DNA of 64,000 bases from Linanthus parryae (GCA_023055425.1 JALGPY010000010.1:17705363-17769362); one strand, 5' to 3'; counted from the stretch's first letter, positions 31,652 through 41,996 are shown. Translations and numbers: made by a program. Notes: generated by a model not told the origin, from the sequence alone.

Positions 31652-33193
31652 TGACGCGTTTTTTTACGCGTATGCGCAAGTGCACGGTCAAGTAGTAAGT
31701 GGAGTATTTTAGACTCCGAATTATCGAACCCAATGGAGTTACACGATTAATAGTCAATTAAGAATTAATATTATGATACCTAAGTAACCGGTAAAAAAAA
31801 TTTTATTTGGAGGTTCGTCACCCATAAACAAGTGGCTTAATCTAAAAGACAGATTAAGCAAACTATTTTTTATGATTTTTCAATTTAAAAGAATGATTGT
31901 ATTAAGATACGATTATGGAGAAGAACTAGATAATCTAGGGTCCCTAGGGTTGAATATGATTTCCGGAATAAGCTTAAGACACTCTAGTTATGATTGATTA
32001 CACTGGGTCACACTCATTACACTCTTCTATCGATCTCATGTAAATTTGCTTTACGCTTAACTTCGGGTCCTTTCAGTCCACCTACGCTTACCGTTCCACT
32101 CTAGTTGGCTTGATAGGTCCGTTCACCGGGTCCTATCGGTCCACCGCTTTCACTAAAACCTAACCAATCCCAACTGAAACAACCCACACTGGGTCACTCA
32201 AGTTCTTTTCTCCTCTCGGTCTCAAGAACTACAAGAATGTCAATTGTGTTCTTAACACACCCGGATTAGTTCACTATCGTGCAACTAAGAGGATAACTAG
32301 AATGCTACGGGTGATCAGGCCAAGCACACATATAGATAAGAACAAGAACACAATGAATAATCCAACAATAAACATAGAATTAAGCTAAAAGCATGAGTCA
32401 AGTCATAATCCGGAAAAATCCTAATCAAAACCCTAGTTCTCCATAGATTATCTAGCAAAGAAAAGTTTAGCTAGACATAATCTTGTTTAGCATAGAAGAA
32501 ATCTCCATAATCATACAATAGAATGAAAGAGAGAGGAAATCAAACGAATAATCTTCAAGTCTTGATGATTCTTGATGATTCTCCACCTCCAAGCTTGCTC
32601 TCCAATGTTGTTCTTCTCCAAAAAGACGTGAATGATCAATCCTCCTTGTCCCTAGGTCTTTTAGCACGTCCTTCCTCTCAATTGTTGCCCAAAAAGTCTT
32701 AAAAATTGCACAAAAACCCACACTTTCCCGTCCTGGCGGTCAGACTGGACGTACTACCAGCAGAAGGTGATATTTTTGCTGACTGTCAAAATTTCTAAGT
32801 ATGGGACTGGTCTTACTACCAGTATAGTGGTAGTACGACCAGTTTGGGAAAATAAAGCCTTTTTCTTCACTCCTTTGGTATGTTCTTCACCCGTCTTCCA
32901 TTCCACACACCGTTCTTGAGCCTTCCAACATTCCGAAGTTCGTTTCCTCTTGCCAATGCACATATCCAAGCTTCCGGTTCCTGAAAAGCACAACACGAAA
33001 CATACCGGAAGATCAAATGTGACAAAAATATCTCGAAATTACACTAGAAACGCCCGGATTACACATTTAAGTCCAAATACTCAAGAATGCTCAAAACGTA
33101 CAAGAATTGGTCAATTTCTCACATAAATGCCACAAAATCACGCAAAAAGGTAGTGAAATCTACACGAATATAACTCCTAAGGTGGAGTTATCA
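31652..33193 (-). repeat. 5' LTR of element A
   Basis: The plus strand starts TGACGCG and ends GAGTTATCA (1542 bases). It matches 19732-21287 almost throughout. The clearest difference is in the palindrome module (32730-32850), which lacks about 20 bases holding one paired palindrome but keeps better copies of the second pair (CTTACTACCAGT and TGGTAGTACGACCAG). The target duplication CTTCT follows at 33194. Confidence 0.9.
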
Positions 33194-33617
33194 CTTCTTG
33201 CAGGGGATTTTCTCTCTAATGCATACAAGCTAAGAAACGATGGCATTGGAAAAGTTCAATTGAAGAAGACAAAGGGCTTAAATAGCCTTCAGATTAAAGA
33301 ATCGCGACTGCTGACGTTCGCTGAGTCAACAACGCTTCGGTATCCGGCGAGATTGGAGACTCATCAAATCGTTCTGAGTTATTCTTGCCTCGAAAATAGG
33401 CGAAAATCTATGGGTGGAGTCTGATTAACCTCACGGTGGCCACGTGTCGTCAGAAACCGAACGACGCTTCTAAACCCTAGGCAATCATGACTACGACCGG
33501 GGGCTAGGGATTTGAATTTTATTCAAAATACGAGGATTTGTGTGGGGTCCACACACAGCTGATTTTGCGCAACTACACAACGAACGCATGCGTAAAATTT
33601 GCGCAAAAGGGGGCTAA
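33194..33617 (+). mobile_element. Element C 3' non-coding remainder and polypurine tract
   Basis: Resumes element C after element A with 'cttcttgcaggggatttt'. Only fragments of open frame are seen, ending at about 33424, and none is recognisable. The tract GCAAAAGGGGGCTAA at 33603-33617 directly precedes the 3' LTR and is the polypurine tract. Confidence 0.65.
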
Positions 33618-34219
33618 TGTAGATGGTGCTTTCCAGACAGACAGATCATAGCCACGTGGCAGCCATCCAGCACACCTAGATGTGCTCCATGTACACCGGA
33701 TAACTACCTATGCTTATCCCTTGGGGGGCTGTGAGACAGATCCCTCGCGTACCAACCACATTGGAGTTGTAGGGACTTAGTGGTTTGGAGGCTAGGTTAA
33801 GGCCCGTAGCGCGCGCGACAACCAAGCTCGCGCGCGACCCTTTGTAACTGCTTTGAGAAACTTAATGGCCACGTCCTATAAACTCGACCTGACCACATAA
33901 CGGTCTCCATTATGTACGGTAAGGTGCCTAACGGTTCCTCTATACACGGTCGAACGTGCCGTTACAGGGGCTACCATTAGGACGCCATTTATGGTGCATT
34001 AACCCCCCTCACAACGGTCACTTCCCTACTATATATAGGATCGTTAGCGCTCCGTTGCGACACGCTAGTTCTTCTGGACTTACCGAATACTTCGCTATTA
34101 AGCTGTCTCTTTCTCTCTCACAGTTGCAATTGCTTACCCTCTCCCTACTCACACCCCACATCTCTTTGTGTTCTATTCTGTGCACACTTGAATCTCTTCT
34201 AAGTATTTCCTTGCGCACA
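33618..34219 (+). repeat. 3' LTR of element C
   Basis: 602 bases from TGTAGATGGTGC to GCGCACA, matching 15010-15626. A TATA-like ctatatatagg is at about 34027. The target duplication ATCGC follows at 34220-34224. Confidence 0.88.
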
Positions 34220-34380
34220 ATCGCCAAACAAGACATCGTTCTTGGCGGAATCTCGAAACCCAACCTTCGGATAGCCTGCTCCACCTGAATTGCGAAACCC
34301 TTGCTTTGAGTTCCACCAAAACGTGAAACCCTTGCTCTTGGCTCCACCTAGATCTTGGTACCTCAGCTCTGATATCAGTT
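34220..34380 (-). mobile_element. Element D internal segment 1, primer-side part
   Basis: Continues the leader of element D interrupted at 15009 and matches 35632-35791 ('gaatctcgaaacccaacct', 'cctgaattgcgaaaccc'). At 34362-34380 the plus strand reads CTCAGCTCTGATATCAGTT, the reverse complement of an initiator-tRNA-Met primer site, next to LTR 2. Confidence 0.75.
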
Positions 34381-34752
34381 TGTTATAACCTAGGGTATTC
34401 GAGCAAGAACGTTAAACGAAAACAAGAGCGAGACAATATTTAGCATGGTTCACTAACGAATTCGTAACGAACCCGCTAGCTACCTCCACGACCAGAACCG
34501 ATATTTTATTGAGAAGAGAACCCGATTACAATGCACATCGTTGGCAAAACGGCCACGATGGCCACCCAACCAAACACCCACCGGATGCACACTACAAAAG
34601 ATCTCAACTCTCAAGTATGTGTGTTCATGTGTTATTATCGAAGGGAACGAGCTTTTAATAGTCATGTAGAATCGACTTAAAACAAACCAGCACCACCGCC
34701 TCAAAGGAGATCACCTACTTTGACTTTTAGATACAAGTCACTAATTCTAACA
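34381..34752 (-). repeat. Element D LTR 2 (shared, middle)
   Basis: TGTTATAACC...ATTCTAACA in plus orientation, 372 bases. It has a primer site on its left and a polypurine tract (AAATCTTTACCTTG reversed) on its right. In minus sense it therefore ends one unit and begins the next, which defines a tandem. Confidence 0.85.
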
Positions 34753-35791
34753 AATCTTTACCTTGACTTGAATCATGTCTAAAAACTGAAACCGAAATAT
34801 GATGCTTCTATCCTCAATCCTGAAACGGATGCGTCTCCCAGAACCGGAAACGAGCACGCCTCCTCGAACAGATGTTCTGCAGCTATATATGAAACCTGAA
34901 TCGCTAAATCGTTTCTCCAACTTCCATGCGTTCCTAGAACGAATGTGCTCGATGCGGATACTCAGAAACAGAGACAAGTGCTCCACCTAGAACTAGAATC
35001 GTATACATTCACTGAGAAAAGCATGACCGAATGTATTCTCGATGCACCCTATTGCGCCAGACAGATGCACCATGACAGAATGCCCATATATCGCTACTAG
35101 ACCTGAAGCACTTAGCGATGAGTGCCCCAATAGTGTCATGCCCGATGTGCCCCGTATGCCTCCGATGCGCCAGATACTCTCCAGAAACAGATAGCGCCAT
35201 ATGCGAGCTCAATGCGTGTCATGGTACACGCTCCAAAACTATAACAAATGCACGGCAGAACAAACTCGTGCATAATGCGCGCCAGAACCAGGACTAGATG
35301 AGAGTGCCAGAAATCTCACGCGCCATATGCTCCATGTCGTTGCTCCAACTCCAACTAGCTCCTACAACGCATGAGCCAGAACTAAATTTAGTTCACAGGC
35401 AAATGCTCTATGCCGGGAGCCGGATTGCGCCTGAACGTCAATTGCCAAAACGCCAAATGCACGTGAACCGCCAGATTCGCGCCGATACCGAATGCATGTT
35501 GGACTTGCCAAATCCCTTGCACGCCTAATCATATGCGCGCCAGATTGCTTCGACAGGAGCCCAGATAGCCCTCTCCATGGGGCTGCAGATGGTGCCTATA
35601 CCTGCTTCTCCTCACGAACAGATCGATCTTGATCGCCAAACCAGACATCCTTCTTGGGGGAATCTCGAAACCCAACCTCCGATAGCCTGCTCCACCTGAA
35701 TTGCGAAACCCTATATTTGAGTTCAACAAAAACATGAAACCCCTGCTCTTTGCTCCACCAAGATCTTGGAACCTCAGCACTGATACCAGTT
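34753..35791 (-). mobile_element. Element D internal segment 2
   Basis: A full 1039-base internal segment, homologous to 14123-15009 plus 34220-34380. It runs from polypurine tract to primer site (35774-35791, CAGCACTGATACCAGTT). The 'gcgccaga' words recur (35054, 35168, 35280 and others). The long frame seen in segment 1 is broken here into short pieces. No gag-pol motif is present. Confidence 0.75.
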
Positions 35792-36165
35792 TGTTGTAAC
35801 CTAGGGTATTCGAGCAAGAACGATGAAACGAAAACAAGAGCAAGACAATATTTAGCGTGGTTCACTAAAGAATTTGCAACAAACCCGCTAGCTACCTCCA
35901 CAGCCAGAACCCGATATTTTATTGAGAAGATAACCCGATTACAATACACGTCGTTGCCACAACGGCCACGACGGCCACCCAACCAAACACCAACCCGATG
36001 CACACACTACAAAAGTTCTCAACTCTCAAATATGTGTGTTCATGTGTTATTACCAAATGGAATGAGCCTTTAATAGTCATGTACTGCCGACTTAACACAA
36101 ACCAGCACCACCGCCTCAAAGGAGATCACCTCCTTTGACCTTTAGATTCAAATCACTAACTCTAA
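35792..36165 (-). repeat. Element D LTR 3 (outer, upstream)
   Basis: Plus strand TGTTGTAACCTAGGG to CACTAACTCTAA. It lacks the final CA seen in LTR 2. The next bases, ctgat, may be the target duplicate of ctgag at 13742-13746. There is no polypurine tract on its outer side, as expected for the 5' LTR of the tandem. Confidence 0.8.
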
Positions 36166-37088
36166 CTGATGGTTCAATTGTGTAGCAGGCGATGGTTTGC
36201 AAGATGAGTTAGGTGGTTGTTTCATTGTGGGAGTATGGTTGTAGATGTTGCTCTGGTGGAATATAGTCGCTGGTATGAATAGGTGTAATGTGAATTGAGG
36301 TGCATCAATGGTGGAGTCTGAAGGTCTGGGTTTAGGATTTGGTGTAGAGGAAAGAAGATGGCAGTTTGCGACGGTGGAAGGTGAAATTAACATAGTGAGG
36401 AGATGTTTGGTGATCAGCAGGTGGGTCGGGGGCTATGCATGCTGGTTTTTTCTCGAGTTAATGGTGGAAAACAGGTGGTTCAATGGAGCAATAATGGCTG
36501 AGTAGATGGTTAAGGTGATTGGTGATTGTTGTTGTTATTTTCATGGAGTTTTGGAGTTGGCTTGATGAGTTAGTGGATGGAATGGTGAACAGGTGAAGGC
36601 AGGTTGTAGGTTTAGAGCGTTAATATCTGAAGGTAATGGAGGTGGTGTTTTTCATGGTGGAGTAAATGATTGAATTAGGCTTCGGCTGTGGTGGTGAAGT
36701 CACTGGTAGTATGAATCAGTAGGTGTATTTCTGTGTTGGAGGTTGTAGGTTCAGGTTTTTGAGGAAGTAGGTTGGTTATGATGCTTCAGGTGGTGGTGGA
36801 GTTGTTATTTGCTTTTCGCCCAGGTCATGCGACCTTAAACGAGGTCGTGCAACCTCAAGATACTCTCAAAATCCTGATTTTTCTTTGAAACATCATTTTT
36901 TTCATCCTCAATATCACATTCCAAGCATCCTTTTGAGCTCCCAAACTATTCCGAAGTTCGTCTCTTCTATCCAGATGTTCCCCGCGCATCTTATTCCTGG
37001 AAATCACAACACGAACGCACTCGCGAAGATCAAATGTGATGAAATATATCAAATCACACGTAAAATAGTGCAAGAAATGCCCGGACAC
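36166..37088 (-). repeat. 5' LTR of element B, U3-proximal part
   Basis: Continues the G/T-rich strand left at 13746, reaches an inverted-repeat module at 36822-36855 and then the block 'aaatgcccggacac' at 37076-37090. This corresponds to about 1510 in the plus copy. About 130 bases of the LTR start (TGATAACTCC end) are missing, so the LTR is truncated here. Confidence 0.65.
36822..36855. promoter_or_regulatory. Second inverted-repeat module of the B LTR
   Basis: AGGTCATGCGACCT (36822-36835) and AGGTCGTGCAACCT (36842-36855) flank a short loop, giving the same paired-palindrome form as 13211-13245. The matching place in the plus copy (about 1879-1895) has a degraded 'gaggttgtatgacct'. Confidence 0.7.
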
Positions 37089-39210
37089 TAATAACAAATG
37101 AAAGTGTCTTTTAACCAAAACAATCATCTTCTTCCTCATCTCCTTCAATGGGCAGGAGACATCTCCGCCTAGTTCGCCGCCCCAACACCACCAACATCCT
37201 TGACGCCTCAAAACGCCACCAAATCCACCAAAAAACAGTCCCAATCCACTCCTACTTCGACATGGATCGAATGTTTAGCACCAAGTAAACTAATTTCGTC
37301 CAAAACCCAACCCGATTCGAAATCGAAAACTTCGCGGTGGGTCTCCTTCCACTAGCCGGATTCTTCAATAGGAAGCCTATAAATACCCAAATCAAAATCA
37401 TAATTCTTCTCACACCAAACACCGCACCAATCTCTCCCTCACTCGCTCTCTCTCTCCCGTTCAAATCGCCAAGCACAAACCCAGTCGGGTCCGGAGAACT
37501 GAACCCGACCGCCGACCGCCGAAGCCGTCCGACGCCACCCCTCCTCCTGCGCCCTCCCCGGCGCTCCACCGTCGGCCTCCTCCTTCGCCGCCTTCGCCGC
37601 CACCGCGGTCTCCCCCATCATCACCATCGTCACCATCGTCTCTGTTCGGGTAAGAAGAGAGAAAACCCGTCTGTTAGTGTCTTCCTATCTTATTTTGTTG
37701 TTTCTTTTTTTTATTATTAACATTAAAGAACTGTAATACATAATAATATTATCTGGGTAAAAACAATGAGAGTGGGCAGTGTCCCAGTGGTTAAAGTTGA
37801 CTGTTAGTATTGAGATGGTCTTGGGTTCGAATCTCACCATTGACAACTATTTTTTACTACTCTACACTCAAAATTTGAAAGAGAAGTATTGAGGGCTTGA
37901 AAGCCTTATTAAAATACTTGAGAATTATTTATTTAGGAAGTTTATTTTCTTGTTTAAAGGTTAATATTTTAAAAAATAATACTCTTAGGTTATGCTTCAT
38001 AATAGTAAAAATTAGATAATATTGTAAGTTATGTTTTATAATAGTAATCAATATACATTAAATATTGTGTTGAAATAGAAGGATTATTATTATTAAATTT
38101 TGAGGAAATAATAAGGGGGTTACACTTGCATTGCATATAGGACTTGTTTGTATTTGTGTGTTAGCGATAATTGATTAGAATATTATCGAATTGTAGGAAA
38201 CGAGTTCTCCGACGAAGAATACGTCGAATAATACGATTGATTTGCTGTGATTGCTATTTGTTGAGGTAAGTAATCATGCCAGGCCTAGTGCCTATATCTT
38301 CTTCGTGTCTAAACTGCTTTTGTGATTTATTGTCTCAAAATTTGAATATATACTTGAACTGTTTATTTGAGAAAGTTTACTGATTTTACAAAGGTGACGA
38401 TGTCACAACTGTCACATGATAAGTTAATAATACGTAAAGACGTAAAGTGGAATAGTTGTACCGGGGATCAATATTTTGAGCTTTGGTTGATGTGGACTAC
38501 GTCTCTCGACCCCTTTTATTTTATTTTGCTCGGTCGCAACCGCCCCGAGTTCGCTCCAGTACTTACCTCTCTGGCCGCAAGAAGTCTTAGGGGGGTGTCG
38601 ACACTTATGGTCTGGTAGCCAGTTATTAGTAGATCTTCCCCGTGTCAGCAAGATAAAATATGGATTTCCAAGATTGGACCTTTACTGTTTGAATTTGAAA
38701 GTCCCGATTGGACAAGGAAGGAAGTTTGGGAATGTTTCCCCACAAGTGAAGTGATAAAAGGAAAAGATTGGTGAATTTTTATTTCATACTTATACTCTTA
38801 CTCAAATACTTTAATTTTCAAACTCATGTGTCGTTTTTTAAACTACTTCATAATCTGTTTACATGCTTGGGTGTTGCTTACTCAGTATTTTCCGCTGACT
38901 TTGGAAACTGTGGTGTTTCTTTTTGTTTCTGCACCACAGGTTTAGGTGGAAGTATGGCTTTTGGGGGAAATCGAGACACATCACTTTAGTAAATTTTTAT
39001 TTCACATCTAGAATTGTTTTATTTAGTAGTTGAATTTTAGATTAGAATAATGCCCATATTTTTGGCGAGACAAGTTTTAAAGTTTTAATTAATTATTTTA
39101 TGGATTTTGGATTGGATATTCTGTTATAAAATCTCCTTGTATACGGGTTTAATCTCGGGTACAGAGTGACATCCCCGGGCTTCCGGTTTGGCTAGTTTGG
39201 GGATGTTACA
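37089..39210 (+). repeat. Degraded gypsy (Tekay/Del-type) LTR
   Basis: Ends GGGGATGTTACA at 39210, a common end of plant chromovirus LTRs. It has a TATA-like ctataaatac at 37377, followed by a CT-rich, leader-like stretch and (CCGCC)-rich sequence to 37640. U5-like text 'accgccccgag' and 'ggggtgtcgac' lies near 38540-38600. The left boundary is unclear and is set at the end of the B LTR. No gene is supported. A SINE-like insertion lies at about 37769-37930. Confidence 0.5.
37769..37930 (+). mobile_element. tRNA-derived SINE-like element
   Basis: A box-B-type GGTTCGAATC lies at 37824-37833, with a box-A-like 'gtgtcccagtggtta' about 44 bases upstream (37779-37793). This spacing matches an RNA polymerase III tRNA promoter, but no full cloverleaf is seen. 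A non-tRNA body follows. No clear target duplication or A-tail was found, so the limits are approximate. Confidence 0.5.
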
Positions 39211-39219
39211 GAAGAATAG

Positions 39220-40150
39220 AATATAAGACTTAGAAAAAATGAGCGGAAGAAAAGTGGGGAAACTCACTAAAGTGTAGGATCAAAAGTTGATCCTAGGATC
39301 AGAAGTAGATCGCAGGATCAGAATATGTGATCGTGCGATCAGAAGCGAAACTTGGCCAATACTCGAAGGAAGAAAAAAGAAAACCCACTGAAGTGTAGGA
39401 TCACCTCTGTGATCGTAGGATCAACCCAGATCGCACGATCAGAGAAAGGAGATCGTGCGATCTGCTGACGCTAGATGTACGATTTTGCTTGTTTTTTAGC
39501 CAAAACTACGTCGTTTAGTGTTATGTTATTTCCTAACCTAGTTGGGGAATAATTAATACACGTAATATTGATTCAAGGAGACACTTTTCATCAATTATTC
39601 ATCACTCACGCAAGGAGAACAGAAGGAGAAGATAGACGCACGGAAGGGAAGAGACGGACGAGGAGACGAAGAAGACGAAGCCCCCATTGCTAGTTTGAGC
39701 TCTTCCCCCTCTCTTCTTTTTTCATTACTTTCATGGATAACTTTGTAAAACTTAACAAGATTATGTCTAGCTAAGCTTTCATAGCTAGACAGTTCATGGA
39801 GAACTAGGGTTTATTCTAGAATTTCTGGATTTGTGAATTAATTCGATTTCTTGAACTTAAATTCTACGTTTTGTTTTAGTTATTCGACAAGTTCTTGTTC
39901 TCAATTCGTAGTGTGTGTGGATTGATCACCCTTATCATACTAGTTATCTAGGTTGTTGCACGATAGTGAACGAACCCGGATTTGTGAAGAACTTTGTTGA
40001 CATTCTCGTAGTTTCTTGAGACCGATAGGAGATAGAGACTTGAATGACTATGTGTGGGTTGTTTCAGTCAGACGTAGTTAGTTTAGCGTAGTTCTCATAT
40101 CTTGGCCTAAACTTCACTAGATTGCACCAAAACGCACACAAACAGCAGTA
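39220..40150 (+). repeat. Athila-type LTR fragment, plus orientation
   Basis: Contains a palindrome module (39283-39462) and then text matching the element A LTR reversed: 'gcacgatagtgaacgaacccgga', 'ttgacattctcgtagtt', 'gagaccgatag', 'gtgtgggttgtttc'. Both LTR ends are missing. No coding sequence is present. It lies between two pieces of chromovirus-like LTR. Confidence 0.65.
39283..39462. promoter_or_regulatory. Palindrome module with GATC arms
   Basis: GATCGTGCGATC at 39329-39340 and 39451-39462, GATCGCACGATC at 39429-39440, plus 'gatcaaaagttgatc' and several 'aggatca' half-sites. A unit beginning 'agtgtaggatca' is repeated about 118 bases apart. The arms are GATC-based rather than GGTC-based, but the form is the same as in the other Athila LTRs. 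Confidence 0.75.
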
Positions 40151-40805
40151 TATTACGTACAAAATATAATTCAAACTAAGGTGTTATCACCTTTACACAA
40201 GTATCATTTGTTACTATTTACTATGGTCTCTCCTATGTATTGCGAATTTATAATATGACTTGTTTTATTTCACGTTTAGAAACTTATGACTATCTCGATA
40301 AACGAGTCGGCTACGTGTAATAACTTTCTGAACGGATAACTTTAGGAAACTCTGATGATTGTACACTTTTATTCATACTTACATTTCTGAAGCAATTCAA
40401 AGTGTTTACTATGATGTTCAACTTATAGTCTCAAACTGTTCAAACCGTTTCGAATGGATATCTTGTAACATTTCTTAGTCATTCTGTTTTACATGCTATA
40501 TTGTTTATTCACTCAAGTTTTACTAATATTTTCACTGCGATGTCTGTCTCTTATTATTCCCCATCGCAGGTACATGACTTAATGATTAACCGGAGAGAAC
40601 ACTTTTGTTGTAAAATTTCTTTTTCCATGCAGGTTGTCTAGGTTGGACTCAGTCATGAAACAATGTTATGGTATAACTTATTAATCAATAGTTTGGGTGT
40701 TTCTTCACACTACTTGTTACGACTATTCCTTGTACGAAATGGTAATTCCTTGTACAGAGGACACTACCCTGATCTCCGGCTCTTCTAAAAATCAGGGATG
40801 TTACA
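40151..40805 (+). repeat. 3' part of a gypsy LTR
   Basis: Ends 'atcagggatgttaca' at 40805, like the LTR ending at 39210. 'ccccatcgcaggtac' near 40559 and 'gcaggttgtctaggttg' near 40631 are U5-like. The upstream part is replaced by the Athila fragment. No open frame is recognisable. Confidence 0.45.
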
Positions 40806-41625
40806 TTTCTTCCTTGCATCGAGCCACTTATTTGAAGTAAAGGTGTAACCAAAATTTACTAAGCTAAATTCAGTATAACCTATCTCTTAAATAAGTCCTT
40901 CAAATGTGAAAAAGAAACTTCCATTTAAATTTAATGTGAAAAATAAAAAATTAGTCTTAATCAGTGTAGCCCGTTTAATATTTAAAGAGTCATCAGTGTG
41001 GTTGATTGAATATTGGTTGTTATAAATTATCTTTTAATCTTGTAATAATTTTAGTAGTTCACCAGTGTTTCAAGGTGAGTGACCATATACCTCATTTTTC
41101 GTGCACTAAATGATCAAAAACCTAATAAAAGTACACTAAATCTAATAAAGTTACACTATTTTTACAATGAGTTGACTTTGCAAACTCGGCTAGGGGCCTG
41201 ACGGGTGCACAAGTTTGTCGCGGGCTTGTCAGCCGTCGGATTTTCGAACTAGTTAACTTGATTGCCCATGTGGACTCGTAAATTCATTAAACCCGCCGTT
41301 CAAGCCTTAAGTTTGACCACCTTGATATCTAGGAACATTGGAGTTGCTCGTCGAGTGATGTATGACTCTTGAGGATAACTTCGAAATATCCTATCCTAGC
41401 GAAACCTTACCACCTAAGGAAACCCAACCCAAGACCACATTAAAAAATAAAGAGAAACCGGAAACGTATTAATGACACGCGTTGTGTCCGCATAAAATCG
41501 TTATCCACCGCTGGTTAATTCTCTTCATTCATCGCTATCATCGGCTGAATCTCTTTGCGGGTGATCTTGCTTCTATTTCTTCGTGCCAGAGTTTCGATCA
41601 ATTACTCTGTCGGATTATTATCATC
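40806..41625 (+). promoter_or_regulatory. Upstream region and 5' leader of the host gene
   Basis: About 820 bases between the last LTR end and the start codon. No repeat or reading frame is recognised. The final 150 bases are T/C-rich ('ctcttcattcatcgct', 'cttgcttctatttcttcg'), as in plant 5' leaders. I see no unambiguous TATA box at a fixed distance, so the transcription start is not assigned. Confidence 0.4.
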
Positions 41626-41996
41626 ATGGGAGGCGGAGGAGTCATGAGAGCGGCGGCGAAGATCTCCGGCATCGGCGCCCTCCGCGGCGTCCCAGGAGTG
41701 TCGCCGTTGGATCAGACGGTTACCTCGGCCGCTCGGAGGGCCACTCGGCCCGTTGGGGCTGTTGTCACGTCTCCAGATGAGGTGGACTGGAACGGTCTCA
41801 CTGCTGCCCAGAACAATCCAATCGACGCCGTCGTGCAGAGGCCTTGTTGGGAACTCGATGACTGGGAATTTGCCGGCGGGGAAGAAGAGACAATTGTGCG
41901 GTCGACAGAACCGTTGCCGAGGCTTGTGTTCGGTGGGGTTCCGACGCTTGAAGAAGCTAAAGAGGCCACTTCTGAACTAAAGGACGCTCTTGACAA
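41626..41996 (+). CDS. Exon 1 of the host gene
   Basis: Encodes residues 1-123 plus two bases of codon 124 (GACAA, then donor GTACGC). GC-rich compared with its surroundings. Ends within 'DALDK'. Confidence 0.85.

Larger units (their letters stand above)
19732..33193 (-). mobile_element. Athila-like Ty3/gypsy element A with extra 3' ORF
   Basis: A complete minus-strand element. The 5' LTR is on the right (31652-33193), followed by a tRNA-Asp primer site, gag, protease, RT, partial RNase H, integrase, an extra ORF (24840-23468), a long spacer, and the 3' LTR on the left (19732-21287). Exact 5-base target duplication CTTCT lies at 19727-19731 and 33194-33198. The LTRs look almost identical apart from short indels, so it is the youngest layer of the nest, yet every coding domain is broken. 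It interrupts element C just after RT. Confidence 0.9.
15010..34219 (+). mobile_element. Tat-like Ty3/gypsy element C
   Basis: LTRs at 15010-15626 and 33618-34219 are in plus orientation, with a primer site, gag, zinc knuckle, protease and RT between them. The 5-base target duplication ATCGC lies at 15005-15009 and 34220-34224, splitting the interior of element D. Tat/Ogre-type features are the 'FVDGGATVNVIPL' protease and the long gag-pro spacer. Most of RNase H and all of integrase are missing, and element A is inserted at 19731/19732. Gag and RT contain stops or shifts. The element is dead. Confidence 0.85.
13747..36165 (-). mobile_element. Tandem non-autonomous copia-like element D (LTR-int-LTR-int-LTR)
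   Basis: Three copies of a 372-376-base LTR lie in the same minus orientation at 13747-14122, 34381-34752 and 35792-36165. Two internal segments of about 1.04 kb separate them, one of which is split by element C. Each internal segment has an initiator-tRNA-Met primer site at one end and a polypurine tract at the other. No gag-pol is present. Flanking pentamers are ctgag (left) and ctgat (right), a 4-of-5 match to a target duplication. The element lies within the LTR of element B. With LTR plus interior of about 1.4 kb, it is TRIM/LARD-like in size. Confidence 0.75.
797..37088 (-). mobile_element. Athila-like Ty3/gypsy element B, host of the nested insertions
   Basis: A minus-strand element pieced together from protease (797-1340), gag C-terminal part (4001-4445), gag N-terminal part (11510-12308), a tRNA-Asp-type primer site (12421-12438) and one LTR in two parts (12444-13746 and 36166-37088). 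The Athila assignment rests on the gag text (a 'FEL..PMINMV' opening and 'GSITSWDEL'), the DLGAS protease and the primer site. It is interrupted by a same-family LTR (1376-4000), copia E (4446-11509) and element D (13747-36165). RT, integrase and the second LTR lie outside the window or are lost. The coordinates given are the outer span, not continuous element sequence. Confidence 0.75.

Noticed and set aside
37337..37720. 127-codon proline/arginine-rich frame downstream of a TATA-like box
   Set aside because: Low-complexity, GC-rich leader of a gypsy LTR. The text looks like biased composition and has no splice partners or domain.
37775..37850. A true tRNA gene at 37775-37850
   Set aside because: Only box A- and box B-like words fit. 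The acceptor and anticodon stems do not pair, so it is SINE-like.
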